64,000 bases of DNA from Gorillibacterium massiliense (GTDB taxonomy: Bacteria; Bacillota; Bacilli; Paenibacillales; NBRC-103111). Within the stretch, counting starts at the first letter, position 1. The number at the start of each line of letters is the position of its first letter. The translations under genes were made by a program, and so were the position numbers. The notes beneath the pieces were generated by a model. That model saw nothing but the letters and a program-made list of their open reading frames with translations, did no database searches and was not told the DNA's origin. The DNA is taken from assembly GCF_000455485.1 (NCBI RefSeq), contig NZ_CBQR020000149.1, positions 1-64,000 on the forward strand. The letters run 5' to 3'. This document shows, piece after piece, positions 61,085-64,000 of the stretch.

Positions 61085-62479
61085 TTACGGCTGCCAAGGT
61101 TTCGATAGCACGTCAGCCAACGCTTTGCCCAGTGCTTCATGGCCTTTTGCATTGGGGTGGACGTCCTGGCGGATCATCAACTCCCGCTGCTTGCCGTTAA
61201 TGACGGAATAGGCGTCGAAGACCTGCACCTTTTTATCCTTCGCCACCTTGGTGACGACGGTGTTTTGCTTGAGGATGAGGGGATCGGCCATTTTAAACAG
61301 ATCGGTGTAGAGACTCGGCACCGGGTCGTAAAGATTGAAGACGACGATGCGGGATTTTGGCGCGACGGTTTTCAGGGTGTCGATGATTTTGCCCAAGTTA
61401 ATCTTGAGCTGGTCGCTGGCCGCGTCGAACTTTGTTTGATCCTCCTGCGTGAACACGGGGCTCAGGTTGCTGGCGCTGAGCAGGCCGAGGCTGCGGGCCA
61501 GCCCCATAATATCGTTGCTGCCGATGGTTAAGGTGATCGTATCGGCTTGTGCCAGGCTGCGGCGGATGGAGTCGGCAGCCAGGTTGGTGAGTAAGCCCTC
61601 CGAGGTCATGCCGGACACGCCCAGGTTGACCGTTTGGTATTTGATAGTGTTCCCTGCGATGAACGGAAAGGAGTTGGGAGCTAGAATGCGGCTATCCGTC
61701 TGGAGGTTATAGCCGAAGGCGATGGAATCGCCAAGAGCAACCAACGTTTTGGCGGCTGGAGCGGCAGGGATTTTGTCTTGTTCCGCACGGCTGACGAAAA
61801 CGAGCCGCACATCGGTATGGGCCGCGGAGTTGCCTGCATGGCCGTTAGGCTTCCAATCGATTTCCGTATGGTTGACGACTGCGGGAATGGGCACGGAGAT
61901 GACGGGCAGTTCCGAGAGTTTTTTGGCTGTCTCAACTTTTCCGTCCACGCTGTATTCCACGAAGATCAATTTCCCGTTAGACACCCCGTAGACCAGATTG
62001 TTCGGGGCATCGATAGGGCTGGCCCAGCGCTCGCCGATTTTCGCTTCAGAGGCGGTTAACCGCACGACGTTATCCGGCAAAATGACGGCATTGGTCGTCT
62101 TGCTGGCGGCATCGAAGCCGATTTCGGCGCGGGAACCGCCATAGGCTTCTATGAGAGCCCGCAGGGGCGCGCGCAGGATGCCTTTCAACACAACGGGCTT
62201 GCCGTATGCTTCGGAAACGGCTTTTCCATCTACAGTCAGCTTCTTGGTTTTGTCATCCCATTTGTAGGCAATGCCATAGAAAGATGTGAAATAGGGCACG
62301 GAAAGATAGGTTCGTCCTCCAGCTTCTGACAGGAGGGAAGCGTCTTTAACCGGCGTGTTGTTGAGGCTCGCTTTCGGTGCGGCTGGCGCGGCTGTGGTAC
62401 CAGCGGCTGCGGCGGAGATGGGCGTGGACACGGCGGTAATAAGGAAAAGGAAGAATATAAGAGCAGACATTTTCTTCAT
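61085..62479 (-). CDS. Exported SGNH/GDSL hydrolase with stalk-type N-terminal module
   Basis: The 464-residue protein has a signal peptide (MKKMSALIFFLFLITAVSTPISAAAA). A copper-amine-oxidase-like stalk module follows (about 45-165: YLSVPYFTSFYGIAYKWDDKTKKLTVDGKAVS, LRAPLRALIEAYGG). The hydrolase domain has block I VALGDSIAFGYN (nucleophile Ser), block III TIGSNDIMG and block V QDVHPNAKGHEAL with the Asp-His pair. It is probably an esterase or deacetylase at the cell surface. Start ATG 62479 after AAAGGGAG; the longer frame has no start signal. Confidence 0.92.
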   Translation of the reverse strand: MKKMSALIFFLFLITAVSTPISAAAAGTTAAPAAPKASLNNTPVKDASLLSEAGGRTYLSVPYFTSFYGIAYKWDDKTKKLTVDGKAVSEAYGKPVVLKGILRAPLRALIEAYGGSRAEIGFDAASKTTNAVILPDNVVRLTASEAKIGERWASPIDAPNNLVYGVSNGKLIFVEYSVDGKVETAKKLSELPVISVPIPAVVNHTEIDWKPNGHAGNSAAHTDVRLVFVSRAEQDKIPAAPAAKTLVALGDSIAFGYNLQTDSRILAPNSFPFIAGNTIKYQTVNLGVSGMTSEGLLTNLAADSIRRSLAQADTITLTIGSNDIMGLARSLGLLSASNLSPVFTQEDQTKFDAASDQLKINLGKIIDTLKTVAPKSRIVVFNLYDPVPSLYTDLFKMADPLILKQNTVVTKVAKDKKVQVFDAYSVINGKQRELMIRQDVHPNAKGHEALGKALADVLSKPWQP

Positions 62480-62557
62480 CGGGCAACTCCCTTTATGCGA
62501 ATGATTCCGATGCATGCCAAAAACAGGAATGCATCGCTCTATGAATCATATCACACC

Positions 62558-63487
62558 TTATTTGCCGGTGTCTGCCAAAATGAGAGGTTTTTTCACGGGT
62601 CGCAGCACCGCATAACCATACCCCTCCGGATAATGCCGTTGGTAATCCTGGAACGGCGGATCTTCATTCCAAACGTATCCGATCGATTCGGGATCAAAGG
62701 TCCAGGCGGTTTGTTCGACAACCTCCATGACGGCGCCATTATCCTTCAAATAATCGAAGGGCGGATGAAAGAAAACCAGATAGTCCGACTCCGGGATGTC
62801 CCGGCACTTCATTCCAGCGGGAATCTCTCCCGTGTAATCCGCGGCAACGGGAATGCCGTAGAGATACCCTTTTTTCCCATTGTCGTAAAACCACCCGGCG
62901 GTCTGGCTGATCTGACCGGGCAGGGTCAGGTTGGACATGCTCGTCAGCGTGCCGCAAATGTCGTCACAATCGTGGCCATTATCCCAAAACTCCCCGTAAT
63001 ACTGCACCGAACCATCCCAAATACCGATGAATTTATGAGCCGGAATCCTTTCGATTTTAATCTCCGCTTGCTGCAGGTGAATGTTTCTCATGTTTCCTCG
63101 CTCCTTGATCAAATAGTGATAAGGGGAGAATACCTCTGCACGAATGGCGAGCGGTATGGGCCGTGGGGCTTTGCGGTAAGCGTGAGGCGTCACTTGAAAG
63201 GCTTTGACGAACGCTCGGGTAAACGCCTCTTGGGACGAAAACCCATACTTCACCGCAATATCCAGAACGCGGGCATCGGTGTCGCGGAGCTCCAGAGCGG
63301 CCCGGCTGATCCTGCGCGTCCAGACATAATCCCTTAGCGTCATGCCAGTTAGCGCGTGGAATTGTTTGGTGCAGTAATAAGGCGAATAGCCCAACTGCAT
63401 CGACATGTTCAAAAGCGAAGGGGTGCTCGTCAGGTTATCGTCGACCCAATCGATCATGAGCTGTACCATTTCGTTCCATTCGTACAT
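62558..63487 (-). CDS. AraC-family regulator with GyrI-like effector domain
   Basis: The 309-residue protein has the AraC DNA-binding domain first (LMIDWVDDNLTSTPSLLNMSMQLGYSPYYCTKQFHALTG and ARVLDIAVKYGFSSQEAFTRAFVKAF). A GyrI-like/BmrR-type effector-binding domain follows (about 140-309: IKIERIPAHKFIGIWDGSV, DYLVFFHPPFDYLKDNGAVMEVVEQTAWTF). This Rob/MarA-like layout usually senses drugs or small hydrophobic compounds. Start ATG 63487 after AAAGGAGG; the longer frame lacks a site. Its target is not evident here. Confidence 0.93.
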   Translation of the reverse strand: MYEWNEMVQLMIDWVDDNLTSTPSLLNMSMQLGYSPYYCTKQFHALTGMTLRDYVWTRRISRAALELRDTDARVLDIAVKYGFSSQEAFTRAFVKAFQVTPHAYRKAPRPIPLAIRAEVFSPYHYLIKERGNMRNIHLQQAEIKIERIPAHKFIGIWDGSVQYYGEFWDNGHDCDDICGTLTSMSNLTLPGQISQTAGWFYDNGKKGYLYGIPVAADYTGEIPAGMKCRDIPESDYLVFFHPPFDYLKDNGAVMEVVEQTAWTFDPESIGYVWNEDPPFQDYQRHYPEGYGYAVLRPVKKPLILADTGK

Positions 63488-63620
63488 GGCAGGTTCCCTC
63501 CTTTCGCTTTTGATCTTACCAAGAGAGCTCCTTCTCATATTTGACCTGAGTTGCAAAAATCCTTTCGGCATCTTCGCAGCCATAGGGGAAAATCAGAAGC
63601 GTCCAATATGGTCCATGGGC

Positions 63621-63655
63621 AAAAAAAGGGGAGAACAGCCTATGTCTGTTCTCCC
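63621..63655 (-). terminator. Terminator of the Ig-like protein gene
   Basis: On the minus strand GGGAGAACAG (63655-63646) pairs with CTGTTCTCCC (63638-63629), followed by a run of T (63627-63621). Confidence 0.9.
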
Positions 63656-63670
63656 GGTTTATTGAGGCTA

Positions 63671-64000
63671 CTATTTTTCCGTTACCGTAATGTTCAGCTT
63701 CACTTTCTTGTCTCCGAATTCGACGGTAACGTTTGCTTTACCTGCACCCGTGGCTTTGATCAATCCGTCTTTTACGGTTGCGGTATCCGGTTTGCTCGAT
63801 GTCCATAAAGCGCGTTTGGTTACGTCAGCTTCGCTTGAGTCCAGATAGGTTGCGGTAGCCGACACTTGCAACGTGCCGCCGACCTTCAGCGATACGTTCA
63901 TAGAAGAGGTTTCCAGGTATTTCAGCATATCGACGTCGACCGCTACTTTAGCGGTTTTCCCTGCGTATTTCGCTGAAATATTCGCTTTGCCGGAGGCGAC
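63671..64000 (-). CDS. 3' end of a protein with bacterial Ig-like (BIg2) domains, 5' part outside window
   Basis: The frame is open to the right window edge, so only the last 109 residues are seen. It reads VASGKANISAKYAGKTAKVAVDVDMLKYLETSS, then SLKVGGTLQVSATATYLDSSEADVTKRALWTSSKPDTATVKDGLIKATGAGKANVTVEFGDKKVKLNITVTEK in total over the last 70 positions, shown here in parts. W(T)SSKPDTATV followed by GLIKATGAGKANVTV is the BIg2 signature. The edge piece GKANISAKYAGK resembles the end of a previous repeat. Such domains are found in surface adhesins and SLH-anchored enzymes. Confidence 0.85.
   Translation of the reverse strand, partial: VASGKANISAKYAGKTAKVAVDVDMLKYLETSSMNVSLKVGGTLQVSATATYLDSSEADVTKRALWTSSKPDTATVKDGLIKATGAGKANVTVEFGDKKVKLNITVTEK

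Overview
The window comes from the chromosome of a spore-forming, moderately GC-rich member of the Bacillota, most likely the Paenibacillaceae. Evidence: the block 5S rRNA - guaB - dacA - pdxS - pdxT - serS - tRNA-Ser typical of the replication-origin-proximal region of Bacillales; a small acid-soluble spore protein (SspP type); a GerA-type spore germination operon; AAGGAGG-type ribosome binding sites with frequent GTG/TTG starts; and many LacI/AraC-controlled sugar genes. Species cannot be fixed from the sequence alone.

Layout. (1) 1-6.65 kb: end of an rRNA operon, then IMP dehydrogenase, a D,D-carboxypeptidase, both subunits of PLP synthase, seryl-tRNA synthetase and tRNA-Ser(UGA). (2) 6.65-7.55 kb: short repeats, a DinB-family gene and a 43-nt broken copy of the tRNA-Ser body. 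(3) 7.56-11.12 kb, minus strand: a two-gene ABC importer (fused double permease plus ATPase with an AAA-associated C-terminal domain) preceded by a promoter, a clear M-box (Mg2+) riboswitch with terminator, a 116-bp inverted-repeat segment holding a 44-codon ORF, and a second terminator directly before the first gene. This is the most interesting part of the window. (4) 11.3-12.0 kb: three tiny genes including sspP. (5) 12.1-16.5 kb: a YtrA-like GntR-controlled ABC-2 cluster plus a YhaQ/YhaP-like exporter. (6) 16.7-22.9 kb: a LacI-regulated ribose-type sugar ABC transporter with a cytoplasmic GH5 glycosidase. (7) 23-30.3 kb: MFS drug exporter/TetR pair, ThuA-like protein, AraC, LysR and transketolase. 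(8) 30.4-35.2 kb: exported stalk-type protein, nucleotidyltransferase-like protein, lipoprotein, ArsB/NhaD-type permease, sensor-domain membrane protein. (9) 35.3-42.4 kb: LacI regulator and a four-gene MacB-like ABC export cluster with two ATPases, one carrying an AbrB-like tail. (10) 42.4-50 kb: SDR/MerR pair, a hypothetical gene and a complete oligopeptide-type ABC operon. (11) 50-54.1 kb: ger operon whose gerAC-type gene is split by a one-base frameshift in a G-rich tract. (12) 54.3-57.4 kb: YhgE/Pip protein and its TetR regulator. (13) 57.6-60.9 kb: AraC regulator and GH36 alpha-galactosidase. (14) 61-64 kb: SGNH hydrolase, AraC/GyrI-like regulator and the 3' end of a bacterial Ig-like protein running off the window.

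Most transport units sit next to their own regulator and a visible operator palindrome. Several operators are good enough to predict the repressor-target pair. No CRISPR array, prophage or intact insertion sequence was seen. All calls are by eye; no database search was run.
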